Assembly: GCA_035577985.1 (NCBI GenBank)
Contig: DATJZY010000072.1
Location: 1-56,424, forward strand
Length of the DNA stretch: 56,424 nt
DNA from: Candidatus Eisenbacteria bacterium
GTDB lineage: Bacteria > Desulfobacterota > Binatia > DP-6
Direction of reading: 5' to 3'
Part shown: positions 1-7,990 of the stretch, one piece after another
Layout: every line of letters begins with the position of its first letter
Position numbering within the stretch: position 1 is the first letter of the stretch
Program-made: the position numbers and the translations under genes
Notes under the pieces: generated by a model
What the model was told of the DNA's origin: nothing
Database searches by the model: none
Seen by the model: only the letters and a program-made list of their open reading frames with translations

Positions 1-1
1 C

Positions 2-391
2 GTGCTCTATCCGCCGGTCGTGCGCGACCTGTTCGAGGCCGGAATCGACGTCCACTACCTCGCCAACGTCACCGGCCACGGCTGGCGCAAGCTCATGCGC
101 GCGCGCCGCGAGCTGCGCTACGTGCTGCACGCGGTGCCGCCACTCTCCCCGCTCTTCCGCTTCCTCGTGGATCGTGCGGGGATCGACTCCGCGGAGGCGT
201 ACGCGACGTTCAACATGGGCGCCGGATTCGCGGTCTACGCCCCCGAAGCCGACGCCGCACGCATCGTCGAGATCGCGCGGGCGCGGGACATCACGTCGTG
301 GGCGGCCGGTCACATCGAGGCGGGTCCCCGCGAGGTGATCGTCGAACCCCTCGGGCTCCGCTACGCGAGCGAAACGCTCGCCGTCCGCTGA
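2..391 (+). CDS. purM: PurM-like AIR synthase, C-terminal part (5' end outside window)
   Basis: This is the last 129 residues of a protein of the phosphoribosylformylglycinamidine cyclo-ligase (AIR synthase) family, which closes the imidazole ring of AIR in purine synthesis in the cytosol. What remains is the AIRS C-terminal domain, with the sequences HYLANVTGHG and FNMGAGFAVY that are typical of PurM relatives. The reading frame is open to the left edge of the window, so the GTG at position 2 is not a true start. The stop lies 1 bp before the next start, suggesting co-transcription with the membrane protein downstream. The sequence is somewhat divergent, and a PurM paralogue of other function cannot be excluded without the N-terminal half. 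Confidence 0.8.
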   Translation: MLYPPVVRDLFEAGIDVHYLANVTGHGWRKLMRARRELRYVLHAVPPLSPLFRFLVDRAGIDSAEAYATFNMGAGFAVYAPEADAARIVEIARARDITSWAAGHIEAGPREVIVEPLGLRYASETLAVR

Positions 392-392
392 C

Positions 393-1643
393 GTGTGGAC
401 GCATCCGCCTGGCCCATGGCGCCGCCGGCTGACGCTCGCGGCGCTCGTCCCGCTCGCTGCGGCGTCGATCCTGGCCGCGCCGCGGCCGGATCCAGAGAAG
501 CTCCGCGCGCGCTACGCCAGGTACGTTGCGCTCGGCGACCATCTCGGCTTCTCGCTGTGTGGGGACTCCACGGTCTTCATGATCGTCGCGGAGCATCCGG
601 GCATGCTGCTGACTCCCGGCTTCCTGTATCAGAGTCGTCCGCTCGTCTTCGCGACGGCGCACGCCGTCGGACGGGCCGCGACCGTCGTCGTCCCAGAGGA
701 GGCCCTCCGGCTGGCTCCCTTGCCGGGGTGGTGGTCGCCCTACCTCGTGCTCAACGCCATCGTCCTCGTCGCCTCGATCTGGCTGTTCGATGCCGCGGTC
801 GCGCCGCCGGGAGCTCGCTACCCGGTGACCGCGCTCCTCGCCGCGCTCCTGCTCGTGAACGAGGTGGTGCGCTGGTTCCTGTGCTCGCCCCATACCCAGC
901 TCCTGATCGTGCTTGCGCCCGTGCTGTGTCTCGTGCTGGCGCGCTCGACGCTCGCGGCGCCGGGCGTGATGACCCAGAGGCGAGCCCTCGTTCTCGGCGG
1001 CACGATCGGGCTGCTCGTGCTGGCATACGGCGCGTTCCTGGTGTGTGTTCCGGTCGTCGTGATCGCGTCGATGCTGCGCCCCGCGACGAGGCGATCCGGT
1101 GTCACGACGGCTCTGGCTCTCTTCGTCGTCGCGGCGACGACGCCGACGCTTGCGTGGTATGCATTCGTGCAGATCGCGAGCGGTTCCGTGTACAGCGGCG
1201 AGGTCGCGAAGTACCGTCAGTTCGTCTGGCCGGCGGACGCCGCGGCGTCGGGCCGCCTCCTCGCAACGGCCAGCGCCTTCGCCCGCGAGTTCGCGGTCAC
1301 CTCGGCATCCGTGCTGTGGATCCCGCTCGCCATCCTGGGATCCGCCGTCGCGGTCGGGTGGACGCAGCTCCGTCCGGCGGGTCTTCCACCGGAGCGTCGG
1401 ATCGAGGCGTGTGCCGCCGTCCTCACGCTCGCGTGCCAGACGTCCTTCCTCTACTGGCTGGGCTTCTATCGCGTTCGGCTTTCGATCGGCATGGTCCCGC
1501 CGATCCTCGCACTGGCGAACGTGGTGCTCGCCTCCGCCTGGCCGTCGCTGCCCACCCGCACCCGCCGGTCGGTGGTCGCCGTCCTCGCTCTCGTCGTCGC
1601 CGCGTCGGTCGTCCACGTGCTCGTCGAAGACCCGCCCGCATGA
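393..1643 (+). CDS. Polytopic membrane protein of unknown function
   Basis: This 416-residue protein starts at a GTG one base after the preceding stop codon. It has an N-terminal hydrophobic segment (about residues 13-30), a soluble stretch to about residue 110, and then roughly seven or eight further hydrophobic segments. The overall shape (one helix, extracytoplasmic loop, helix bundle) resembles GT-C-type or O-antigen-associated integral membrane proteins, but I recognise no family motif. The frame was chosen over long overlapping frames because only this one gives alternating hydrophobic segments instead of Arg/Ala-rich low-complexity protein. Just past its stop lies a fragment, on the opposite strand, that looks like the end of a glycan-related protein. 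Confidence 0.7.
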   Translation: MWTHPPGPWRRRLTLAALVPLAAASILAAPRPDPEKLRARYARYVALGDHLGFSLCGDSTVFMIVAEHPGMLLTPGFLYQSRPLVFATAHAVGRAATVVVPEEALRLAPLPGWWSPYLVLNAIVLVASIWLFDAAVAPPGARYPVTALLAALLLVNEVVRWFLCSPHTQLLIVLAPVLCLVLARSTLAAPGVMTQRRALVLGGTIGLLVLAYGAFLVCVPVVVIASMLRPATRRSGVTTALALFVVAATTPTLAWYAFVQIASGSVYSGEVAKYRQFVWPADAAASGRLLATASAFAREFAVTSASVLWIPLAILGSAVAVGWTQLRPAGLPPERRIEACAAVLTLACQTSFLYWLGFYRVRLSIGMVPPILALANVVLASAWPSLPTRTRRSVVAVLALVVAASVVHVLVEDPPA

Positions 1644-1647
1644 GGCC

Positions 1648-1782
1648 TCAGCCGCCGATCACCTCGATCGGCAGCCGCAACGGATTGTAGGGTCCGGTGA
1701 GATCGGGGCCGCCCACCTGGACGAGCGAGACTTCGAGCAGGTACCGGCCCGGTCGTGTCGGGGCGCGCACGATCACGCGTGA
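1648..1782 (-). pseudogene. C-terminal fragment of a lost gene
   Basis: About 44 codons on the minus strand read PTRPGRYLLEVSLVQVGG and end in PLRLPIEVIGG, then TGA. The pattern PGRYxLEVxLVQ ... PLRxPxEV resembles the beta-rich tail found at the end of some glycan-modifying and methyltransferase proteins; that assignment is tentative. Upstream of this stretch the same frame becomes Arg/Ser-rich and lacks a plausible protein or start, so only the tail seems to survive. It is convergent with the membrane protein, whose stop is 4 bp away. It may be a remnant left by deletion of a larger gene. Confidence 0.4.
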
Positions 1783-1887
1783 TCGCAAGTGCGGTGCTGA
1801 CGCGTGACACCTCCCTAGAGCAGGCACCCGATCTGACCCACTCGCCCCCGGCGACCGAACCTGCCGCCGAAAGCGCATCCGCAGCAC

Positions 1888-1923
1888 GACCGGGTGTCGC
1901 GGCCGGCGGAGCCGGCGCGGCAG
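1888..1923. repeat. Short hairpin repeat, divergent third copy
   Basis: The core from 1899 contains CCGGCGGAGCCGG followed by CGCGGCAG. It aligns with the 54-nt element at 14887 and 21696, where the core is CCAGCGAAGCTGG. The A-T pair of the other copies is replaced by G-C here on both arms, so pairing is kept. It sits directly beyond the stop codon of the minus-strand gene ending at 1925. Confidence 0.5.
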
Positions 1924-1924
1924 A

Positions 1925-2689
1925 TCAGTGACGCGCGGGTGGCGTCCGCTGCAGCTCGCGTTCGAGCCGCGCGAAGATGGCCGCGCCCTCGCTGCGCAGC
2001 TCGGCCTCGACCTGCACCGCACGCGCGCCCTTCCCGAGCGCGCGGGTGACGTCGTAGGCCGACGCGATGCCGCCCGCCACCACCACGTCGATCGGGTGCG
2101 GCGCCTCGACCAGCAGCTTCTCGAATCCGGTGAAGGCGTTGGGCGCCACCACGGCCCGCGCGCCGGCGCCCAGGAGCGTCTCGACGAGCAGCACGTACGG
2201 CATGCGCGGATGATCCGGGATCCTCACCCAGCACGGGCTCGCCGCTGCCACCCGGCTCGTGATCTCGGCCAGCAGCCCCGGCTCGTCGAACGGCACGAGC
2301 GTCGCGTCGACCCACTCGTCGGCGAGGTTCGCTTCGACGGCGGCCACGCCCGCGTCGGCGAACGACCTGGCGAGGAACCCGAACTCGTCGGGCGTGCCGC
2401 CCACCACGCTCGCGACCACCGGTCGCGTCGCGTCGCGCGCGAGCTCGCGGACGAAGGGCAGGAACTTGTCGAAACCGGGGTTGTGCAGCGAGCGGAACTG
2501 CGGGTGCAAGAACGGCCGGACGGTCGTCGGCGGGAGCACGATCGCGCCGGTGCGCGAGTGCGCGAGGGCGCGCAGCTCGCTCGCCGTCGTCGCCGCTCCC
2601 GACGCGTTCATGACGCAGAACGGGAGCCGCACGCCGCCGACGACGGCACCCAGCCTCGCCGCGCGCGCCGTCGCCGCGGGATCGCTCAT
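1925..2689 (-). CDS. Short dihydroorotate dehydrogenase-like TIM-barrel protein
   Basis: The 254-residue protein opens with LPFCVMNASGAATTASEL, as in the FMN-binding start of dihydroorotate dehydrogenases (pattern NASG). It has later barrel-strand motifs (VEANLADE, VVAGGIASAYDVTRAL). It is about 50 residues shorter than typical PyrD, and the usual NLSCPN segment and catalytic Cys/Ser loop are not evident. It may therefore be an FMN protein with another role or a degenerate paralogue. The ATG start was chosen because it overlaps the stop of the upstream JAMM gene by 4 bp (ATGA at 2686-2689). Together with that gene and the PanE-like reductase it forms a three-gene minus-strand operon. Confidence 0.65.
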   Translation of the reverse strand: MSDPAATARAARLGAVVGGVRLPFCVMNASGAATTASELRALAHSRTGAIVLPPTTVRPFLHPQFRSLHNPGFDKFLPFVRELARDATRPVVASVVGGTPDEFGFLARSFADAGVAAVEANLADEWVDATLVPFDEPGLLAEITSRVAAASPCWVRIPDHPRMPYVLLVETLLGAGARAVVAPNAFTGFEKLLVEAPHPIDVVVAGGIASAYDVTRALGKGARAVQVEAELRSEGAAIFARLERELQRTPPARH

Positions 2690-3153
2690 CCACGGACCTC
2701 GATCGCCACCTCGACGAACTCCCGGCGGGCCTCGTCCCAGCGAAACGCCTTGGCCTCGCCCACTTCGCGCGCGTCCGAGACGACGACGTACGTCACGTCG
2801 GGATAGTTGGGCTCGTCCCACGGCTCGACGGCCTTCTTCTTGTCCTCGTCCGAGAAGTACGCGCCGTTGATGGCGTGCGAGTGGTAGAAGACGAGGAGCT
2901 GCGAGCCGGGCCGGTCGCCGTCGCGCTGGGCCGCGAACAGCTCGTCCTGCTTCGGCGTGTACGCCGTCGCCGCCGTGCGCGGATAGGTCTGCGGGTCCTT
3001 CGCGTGCAGCTCGTTCTGGATGTTGGTGAACCGATGCACGACGTCGCGCCCGCCGCGGTGGACGACGGCCCCGCAGCATTCGTCGGGATGCACCTCGCGC
3101 GCGTGGGAGAACATCGCGTCGAGCGCCGCCCGGTCGATCGTCAGTGGCTCCAT
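2686..3153 (-). CDS. JAMM/MPN+ family metalloprotease
   Basis: This 155-residue protein is a single JAB1/MPN/Mov34 domain, the fold of zinc isopeptidases that cleave ubiquitin-like modifiers or, in bacteria, process sulfur-carrier proteins. The JAMM zinc signature is complete: Glu25 in HPDECCG, then His91-x-His93-x7-Ser101-x2-Asp104 in YHSHAINGAYFSDED. The length equals one catalytic domain, so it is likely a stand-alone cytosolic enzyme. No ThiS/MoaD-like substrate gene is seen nearby. Its start overlaps the end of the PanE-like gene by 13 bp, and its stop overlaps the DHODH-like start by 4 bp, so the three are translationally coupled. The substrate is unknown. Confidence 0.85.
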   Translation of the reverse strand: MEPLTIDRAALDAMFSHAREVHPDECCGAVVHRGGRDVVHRFTNIQNELHAKDPQTYPRTAATAYTPKQDELFAAQRDGDRPGSQLLVFYHSHAINGAYFSDEDKKKAVEPWDEPNYPDVTYVVVSDAREVGEAKAFRWDEARREFVEVAIEVRG

Positions 3154-4148
3154 GGTCCCTCGCCGAGGCGGGACCGCCGAACGCGGGCCCGGATCAGGTG
3201 CGTGAGTGTCGTGTTGACGGGTACGGCGATTCCGACCTCCCCTCCGCGGCGCGCGACGTAGCCGTTGATCGCCTCGATCTCGGTCGGGCGGCCGCGCTCC
3301 AGGTCCTGCAGCATCGACGAGCGGTGCGCCGCGGTCGGCGGCACGAGCGCACCGTAGAAGACGTCGCGATATGCCGCGGCATCGGGCCAGCCGAGGGCAA
3401 CGCCCGACGCGCGGGCCACGGCGAATGCTTCGTCGATCGCGGCGTTCATGAGCGCGCGCGTGTCCGCGTCCTGCGCGAGATGGCCATAGGGCACGCCGAG
3501 CAGCGCGCCCAGCGGGTTCAGGGCGGCGTTGTAGAACACCTTGGCCCAGAGCTCGCCCGCGAGGTTCGCCGTCGGCTCCGAGGGAATGCCGGCGGCGGCG
3601 AACGCATCCGCCCACTCGGCGCCCGCGGCGGCGCGGGCGGCGTCCGCCGGATCCGGGCTGCCCACCAGCACCGGCGCGGCGTTGACGGTCACGCGCACGC
3701 GTCCCGGCGCGAGCAACTCCGCGCCGAAGATGACGCGCGCGCCGAGCACGCGTCGCGGCCCCACGACCTCCGCGGCCTGCTCGAGGTTGCCGAGACCGTT
3801 CTGCAGGCACACGAGGTGTCCGTCGGCGGCGAGGTGCGGCGCGATCGCGCGCACCGTCGCCGACGTGTCGTACGACTTCACGGTGACGAGGACGGTCGCG
3901 AACGAGCGGCGCAGCGCGGCGGCGTCGGTCGCGATCTCGATGCCGCGCACGACGTGCTCCCCGAAGAGGCCTTCGATGCGAAGCCCGCTCGCGCGTACGG
4001 CGTCCAGGTGCTCCGCGCGCCCGAGCAGCACGATGGGCCATCCCGCACGCGCCAGCAGGCCACCGAAGACCGAGCCGAGCGCGCCCGCCCCGGCCACCAG
4101 CACGGGCGCGCGTGCCTCCCGTTGCGTCACGCCGGCACGATACGTCAT
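3141..4148 (-). CDS. panE: 2-dehydropantoate 2-reductase family (PanE-like)
   Basis: The 335-residue protein has an N-terminal Rossmann fold with GAGALGSVFG, the motif VKSYDT, then NGLGN. It also has the C-terminal helical domain signature ELWAKVFYNAALNPLGALLG, which carries the catalytic Lys and Asn. The later SSMLQDLERGRPTEIEAING contains the conserved Ser and Glu. Ketopantoate reductases reduce 2-dehydropantoate to pantoate with NADPH in pantothenate/CoA synthesis. PanE paralogues with other 2-oxoacid substrates are common, so the role is probable, not certain. It is first in a minus-strand operon with the JAMM and DHODH-like genes and faces the M20 peptidase with only 9 bp between starts. 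A downstream GTG start would widen that gap. Confidence 0.75.
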   Translation of the reverse strand: MTYRAGVTQREARAPVLVAGAGALGSVFGGLLARAGWPIVLLGRAEHLDAVRASGLRIEGLFGEHVVRGIEIATDAAALRRSFATVLVTVKSYDTSATVRAIAPHLAADGHLVCLQNGLGNLEQAAEVVGPRRVLGARVIFGAELLAPGRVRVTVNAAPVLVGSPDPADAARAAAGAEWADAFAAAGIPSEPTANLAGELWAKVFYNAALNPLGALLGVPYGHLAQDADTRALMNAAIDEAFAVARASGVALGWPDAAAYRDVFYGALVPPTAAHRSSMLQDLERGRPTEIEAINGYVARRGGEVGIAVPVNTTLTHLIRARVRRSRLGEGPWSH

Positions 4149-4157
4149 GCTCCGTGC

Positions 4158-5282
4158 ATGATCCAGGCGGACCGCATCCGCGATCTTCTCCTCGAGCTCG
4201 TCCGCATCGACAGCCTCTCGAAGCGCGAGGGCCACATCGCGAGGCGACTCGCGACCGAGCTCTCCGAGCTGGGTGCGGACATCGAGTTCGACGATGCCGG
4301 CGCCAAGGTCGGCGGCGAGATCGGGAACCTGATCGCGCACGTGCGCGGCACCACCGACGCGCCGCCGCTCCTGCTCTGCGCGCACATGGACACGGTCGAG
4401 CCGGGCGTCGGCGTGAAACCCATCGTCGAGGGCGACGTCATCCGCACCGACGGCACGACGGTGCTCGGTGGTGACGACAAGTCGGGGGTCGCGATCATCC
4501 TCGAGTGCCTTCGCGTCTGTCGCGAACGGACGCTCCGGCATCCGCCCCTCGAGATCGTCTTCACGATCTGTGAAGAGCTCGGTCTGCTCGGCGCGCGCCA
4601 TCTCGACATCACGCGCGTGCGGGCGCGCGGCGGGCTCGTGTTCGACAGCGACGCCGTCGGCTTCGTGTTCACGCGCGCGCCGGGGTCGAATCACCTCGAG
4701 GTCGTCGTACGAGGGCGGGCGGCGCACGCGGGAATGGCGCCCGAGCAGGGCGTGAGCGCGATCCAGGTGGCGGCCGACGCGATCTCGCACATGCGGCTCG
4801 GGCGCATCGACGCCGAGACGACGGCGAACCTGGGCGTCGTCACCGGCGGGCGCGCGGTCAACATCATCCCCGACGAGGTGCGCATCCTGGGCGAGGCCCG
4901 CAGCCACGACGCCGCCAAGCTGGACGCCCAGTGCGCGCACATGCGGAGCTGCTTCGAGGACGCCGCGCGGCGCGCGCCCGGCTCGGCCGTCGAGGTGCGG
5001 GTCGAGCCCAGCTACGCGGCCATGAACGTCTCCGACGACGCGCCCATCATGCGGCTCCTGCGCAGGGCCGCCGCGGAGGTCGGACGGACCATCGAATCGG
5101 CCGGCATGGGCGGTGGCTGCGACGCGAACATCTTGAACCAGCGGGGCCTCGAGGTCGTGAACCTCGGCACCGGCATGCGCGAGATCCACACCACCAAGGA
5201 GTGGCTCAAGGTGAGCGACATGGTCGCGGCGGCGGAGGTCACGCTCGCCGCGATCCGGCTCGCGGCCGATCTTCGCGGCTGA
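4158..5282 (+). CDS. M20 family metallopeptidase (peptidase T-like)
   Basis: This 374-residue cytosolic enzyme of the dizinc M20 family removes amino acids from small peptides or hydrolyses N-acyl amino acids. Metal and catalytic residues are visible in order: CAHMDTVEPG (His, Asp), GGDDKSG (bridging Asp), CEELGLLGA (general base Glu and metal Glu), VFDSDA (Asp), and EIHTTKEW (His) near the C-terminus. The lid/dimerisation domain lies between about residues 175 and 285. Spacing of the motifs is closest to the PepT-like tripeptidase subgroup. The ATG at 4158 is directly upstream of the conserved start IQADRIRDLLLELVRIDS. The gene is divergent from the PanE-like operon. The exact substrate cannot be told from sequence. 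Confidence 0.85.
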   Translation: MIQADRIRDLLLELVRIDSLSKREGHIARRLATELSELGADIEFDDAGAKVGGEIGNLIAHVRGTTDAPPLLLCAHMDTVEPGVGVKPIVEGDVIRTDGTTVLGGDDKSGVAIILECLRVCRERTLRHPPLEIVFTICEELGLLGARHLDITRVRARGGLVFDSDAVGFVFTRAPGSNHLEVVVRGRAAHAGMAPEQGVSAIQVAADAISHMRLGRIDAETTANLGVVTGGRAVNIIPDEVRILGEARSHDAAKLDAQCAHMRSCFEDAARRAPGSAVEVRVEPSYAAMNVSDDAPIMRLLRRAAAEVGRTIESAGMGGGCDANILNQRGLEVVNLGTGMREIHTTKEWLKVSDMVAAAEVTLAAIRLAADLRG

Positions 5283-5295
5283 GGCGGGGGTGCGC

Positions 5296-6255
5296 CTACG
5301 CGGCGGTCGCGCTGTGCTCTTCGCGGCGGAGCCGGAGGTTCGGGAGCTCGGCGCCGGTCGCGAAGAAGATGGCCCCGCCGACGAGGCCGGCGATGGCCGT
5401 CACGACCCACCAGAGCAGGCCGATCGTGACCGCGACCGAGTCCTGCACGTCGATCAGGCCGAGGAAGTAGAGATAGCCGCCCTCGCGCACGCCGAAGCCG
5501 CCGATGCTGACCGGGAGCGCCATCATGATCGAGAGCACCGGGTGGAAGACCAAGCAGTAGGAGAAGGGCAGCGTCACGCCCACCGCGCGACCGAGCAGCC
5601 ACTGCACGCACACCTGTGAGAGATGGAAGGCGAGCGAGAGCGCGACGGCGCGCAGGAGCACGCCCCGATCGCGCCAGAACGGCGCCAGATCGGTCTCCAC
5701 CTGGCGGCGGATGCGATTGTCCTTCGGCAGCAGCTTCACCAGCCGCGGGCAGGTCCACCACCCGACGACCAGAACGATGCCGCCCGCCATGAGGGCGAAG
5801 CTGATCGGCCCCGCGAAGTGATACTGCGGATAGGCGAGGAGCGTGACCGAGCCGAGCGCCATGAGGATCGCGAGCCCGCTCACACGATCGAAGAGCACGG
5901 AGTTGAGCGCCAGTCCCGGCCGGTGACCGCGCCCGAGGTAGAGCGCACGGACCACGTCCCCTCCGAGGGTCGAGACGCCGAGGAAGTTGAAGAACATACC
6001 GATGAAGTAGAAGCGGGCATACTCGAGATAGCTGCCCCGCAACCCGACCGATCGTCCGAGCACGGCCCACTTGAGGGCGGAGATGCCCTGCCCGACCAGG
6101 TACAGCGCCAGCGCGAGGGCGACCCAGGAGACGCGTACACCCGTGAGCGACGCCCACAGATGCTGCCGATCGACGTCGACCAGGATGTAGGTGACGATTC
6201 CGAGGCTGACGGCGATCCGCGCGCCCCATCGTCCCGCCTCCCGGAACCTGCGCAT
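5296..6255 (-). CDS. YbhN/LPG-synthase transmembrane-domain protein (UPF0104)
   Basis: The 319-residue protein has about eight membrane helices and the motifs of the lysylphosphatidylglycerol-synthase TM/AglD2 family: FNFLGVSTLGGDVVRALYL, LFDRVSGL and LPVSIGGFGVREGGYLYFL. Proteins of this family lie in the inner membrane and are often linked to flipping or transfer of lipid-linked groups. Without the soluble aminoacyl-transferase domain this one is a flippase-like stand-alone. It is convergent with the M20 peptidase (14 bp apart). A second family member is found at 49001-50017. The specific lipid substrate is unknown. Confidence 0.85.
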   Translation of the reverse strand: MRRFREAGRWGARIAVSLGIVTYILVDVDRQHLWASLTGVRVSWVALALALYLVGQGISALKWAVLGRSVGLRGSYLEYARFYFIGMFFNFLGVSTLGGDVVRALYLGRGHRPGLALNSVLFDRVSGLAILMALGSVTLLAYPQYHFAGPISFALMAGGIVLVVGWWTCPRLVKLLPKDNRIRRQVETDLAPFWRDRGVLLRAVALSLAFHLSQVCVQWLLGRAVGVTLPFSYCLVFHPVLSIMMALPVSIGGFGVREGGYLYFLGLIDVQDSVAVTIGLLWWVVTAIAGLVGGAIFFATGAELPNLRLRREEHSATAA

Positions 6256-6361
6256 CGCGCGATTGTGAACGGCGGAGTGTTTTTTGCAAATTCACTCGGG
6301 CGCCATCCTGCGGCGACTGCTTCCTTGACTTCGTCGCCACGGGCCGGCTAAGGCGCGCCCG

Positions 6362-7747
6362 ATGGCGGCGGCAGAACGACACGAATCTGTGGGGTTGATC
6401 GTCGTCGGGGCGAGCGTCGGCGGCCTCGTCGCGGCGATCACCGCGGCCGATCACGGGCACCGCGTGGTGCTGCTCGAGCGCGCCAAGGAGCTCGGGGGCG
6501 GAGCCGGGACCGAGTCGGAGACGATCGCCGCGGCCGGCACCCGATTCCAGCGCGTCGCGGACCTCGACGACGCGCCCGATCGCCTGGTAGCCGATCTGCG
6601 CGCGGTGACCCGGCATCATCTGGAAGCAGACGAAACCGCCGCGCTCGTCGCCCAGAGCGCGGCCCTCGTCGAGTGGCTGGAAAAACGTTGCGGCGTCCAG
6701 GTGACCCTCCAGTCCAGGACCGCGGTGGCCGGCCACAGCGCGCCCCGTCTCCACGCAGTCGGCGAGCAGGGCGGTGCCAGCCTCATCGCGACGTTGGTGA
6801 GCCACGCCTCGCGCAAGACCCACATCCGCGTGCGCGCGGCGACCGAGGTCGAGCGCCTCACGACCGACGAGGCGGGCGCGGTCACCGGCATCGCCGTGCG
6901 CCCGGATCGACGCGGCGCCTCGATCGTGACGGGGCCCGTCGTGCTCGCCTGCGGCGGCTTCGTCGCCAACGACGAGCTGATCGCGACGCACTGTCCCGAC
7001 GTGAAGGACCTTCCCCACCTGGGCGCGTTCGGCGGCAGGGGCGAGGCGCTCCGGCTCGCGGAACCCGTCGGCGCCGCCACCTCACACATGGGGGCCTGCG
7101 CGGTGACGCCGTTCCTCGCCCAGCCGAGCCATCTCGCGGTCCCGCGCGCGGTCGTCGACCTCGGCGGCATCCTCGTGAACCAGCTCGGCAAGCGGTTCGC
7201 CGACGAAACCAAGGACGCGCTGGCGCTCGCGCTCGAAATTCGCGCGCAGCCGGGAAAGGTGGCCTATCTCCTGTTCGACGAGCGCGTGATGAACGCCGTC
7301 GCAGCGAACGATCCGTTCTTCGCGCGTGTCGTGCTGCCGCGCACGGCGCGCCGTGGGAGCAGCGTCGCCATGCTCGCGAAGCAGCTCGAGCTCACGGAAG
7401 CGGGCCTCGCGCTGACACTCGAAACGTACAACGCGAACCTCGGCCTCGGCGGCGATCCATTCGGCCGCCAGCGCAGCCGCGTGGCGCTCGAGGCGCCCTT
7501 CTCCGGCATTCGCGTGACGGGCGCGCGGCGCGCCACGCTCGGCGGCCTCGCGGTCGACGCCGCTGGACGCGTGCGGCACACCTCGGGCGTGCCGATCCCC
7601 GGGCTCTTCGCGGTGGGCGGCGCAGCGAGCGGACTCTCCGGCGACGGAACCGACGGCGGGCTCGTCGGAATGGACGCGCTCGTCACGCTCGGCCGCGCGC
7701 GGGCCGCCGCGCTCGCGCTCGGCTCGGTCGCCGACGAGGGCGCCTGA
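6362..7747 (+). CDS. FAD-dependent oxidoreductase, fumarate reductase/ketosteroid dehydrogenase-like
   Basis: The 461-residue flavoprotein has an N-terminal dinucleotide fold (LIVVGASVGGLVAA, then VVLLERAKELGGGAGTES). It ends with an FAD-binding segment PIPGLFAVGGAASGLSGDG followed by TDGGLVGMDALVTLGRARA. This end is typical of the fumarate-reductase-like flavoproteins that act on ketosteroids, tricarballylate or fumarate. The first glycine motif reads GASVGG instead of GxGxxG, a mild deviation. No signal peptide is seen, so it is probably cytosolic. It stands alone and is convergent with the 7754 gene. The substrate is not evident. The ATG start follows a 100-bp region divergent from the YbhN-like gene. 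Confidence 0.75.
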   Translation: MAAAERHESVGLIVVGASVGGLVAAITAADHGHRVVLLERAKELGGGAGTESETIAAAGTRFQRVADLDDAPDRLVADLRAVTRHHLEADETAALVAQSAALVEWLEKRCGVQVTLQSRTAVAGHSAPRLHAVGEQGGASLIATLVSHASRKTHIRVRAATEVERLTTDEAGAVTGIAVRPDRRGASIVTGPVVLACGGFVANDELIATHCPDVKDLPHLGAFGGRGEALRLAEPVGAATSHMGACAVTPFLAQPSHLAVPRAVVDLGGILVNQLGKRFADETKDALALALEIRAQPGKVAYLLFDERVMNAVAANDPFFARVVLPRTARRGSSVAMLAKQLELTEAGLALTLETYNANLGLGGDPFGRQRSRVALEAPFSGIRVTGARRATLGGLAVDAAGRVRHTSGVPIPGLFAVGGAASGLSGDGTDGGLVGMDALVTLGRARAAALALGSVADEGA

Positions 7748-7753
7748 GCGCGA

Positions 7754-7990
7754 CTACTGGGCGAGCTCGGCGCCGGCGCGCCGTCCCGCGCCCGTCGCCT
7801 GCGTCCACAGGTTGACGATCGCGAAGAAGAGCTCGTCGATCGACTCGTACGCGTAGGGCGACGCCGCCAGAAGGCCGCCGAAGTCCTCCGCGCGCAGGCT
7901 CCAACCCCGCAGCGGATCGCCGTAGACGGGATAGACGGCGGCGCCGATGCGCAGATAGGTCCGCGGTGTGGTGACGGTGGGCGGCGTCAT
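7754..7990 (-). CDS. Small conserved-looking protein coupled to acyltransferase
   Basis: This 78-residue protein begins MTPPTVTTPRTYLRIGAAVY and contains PVYGDPLRGWSLRAEDFGGLL. I recognise no family. The start was placed at 7990 because its ATG overlaps the acyltransferase stop by 4 bp (ATGA at 7987-7990), the arrangement seen throughout this genome. No membrane segment or cysteine motif is visible. By position it probably serves with the upstream glycerolipid acyltransferase, but this is only context. Confidence 0.6.
   Translation of the reverse strand: MTPPTVTTPRTYLRIGAAVYPVYGDPLRGWSLRAEDFGGLLAASPYAYESIDELFFAIVNLWTQATGAGRRAGAELAQ

Noticed and set aside
6325..6353. Promoter-like TTGACT followed 17 bp later by CTAAGG before the flavoprotein gene
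   Set aside because: The -10 part does not resemble the consensus and the leader would be only a few bases long.
5012..7018. 668-codon minus-strand frame
   Set aside because: It spans three genes in the wrong frame; residues are typical of GC-rich antisense translation.
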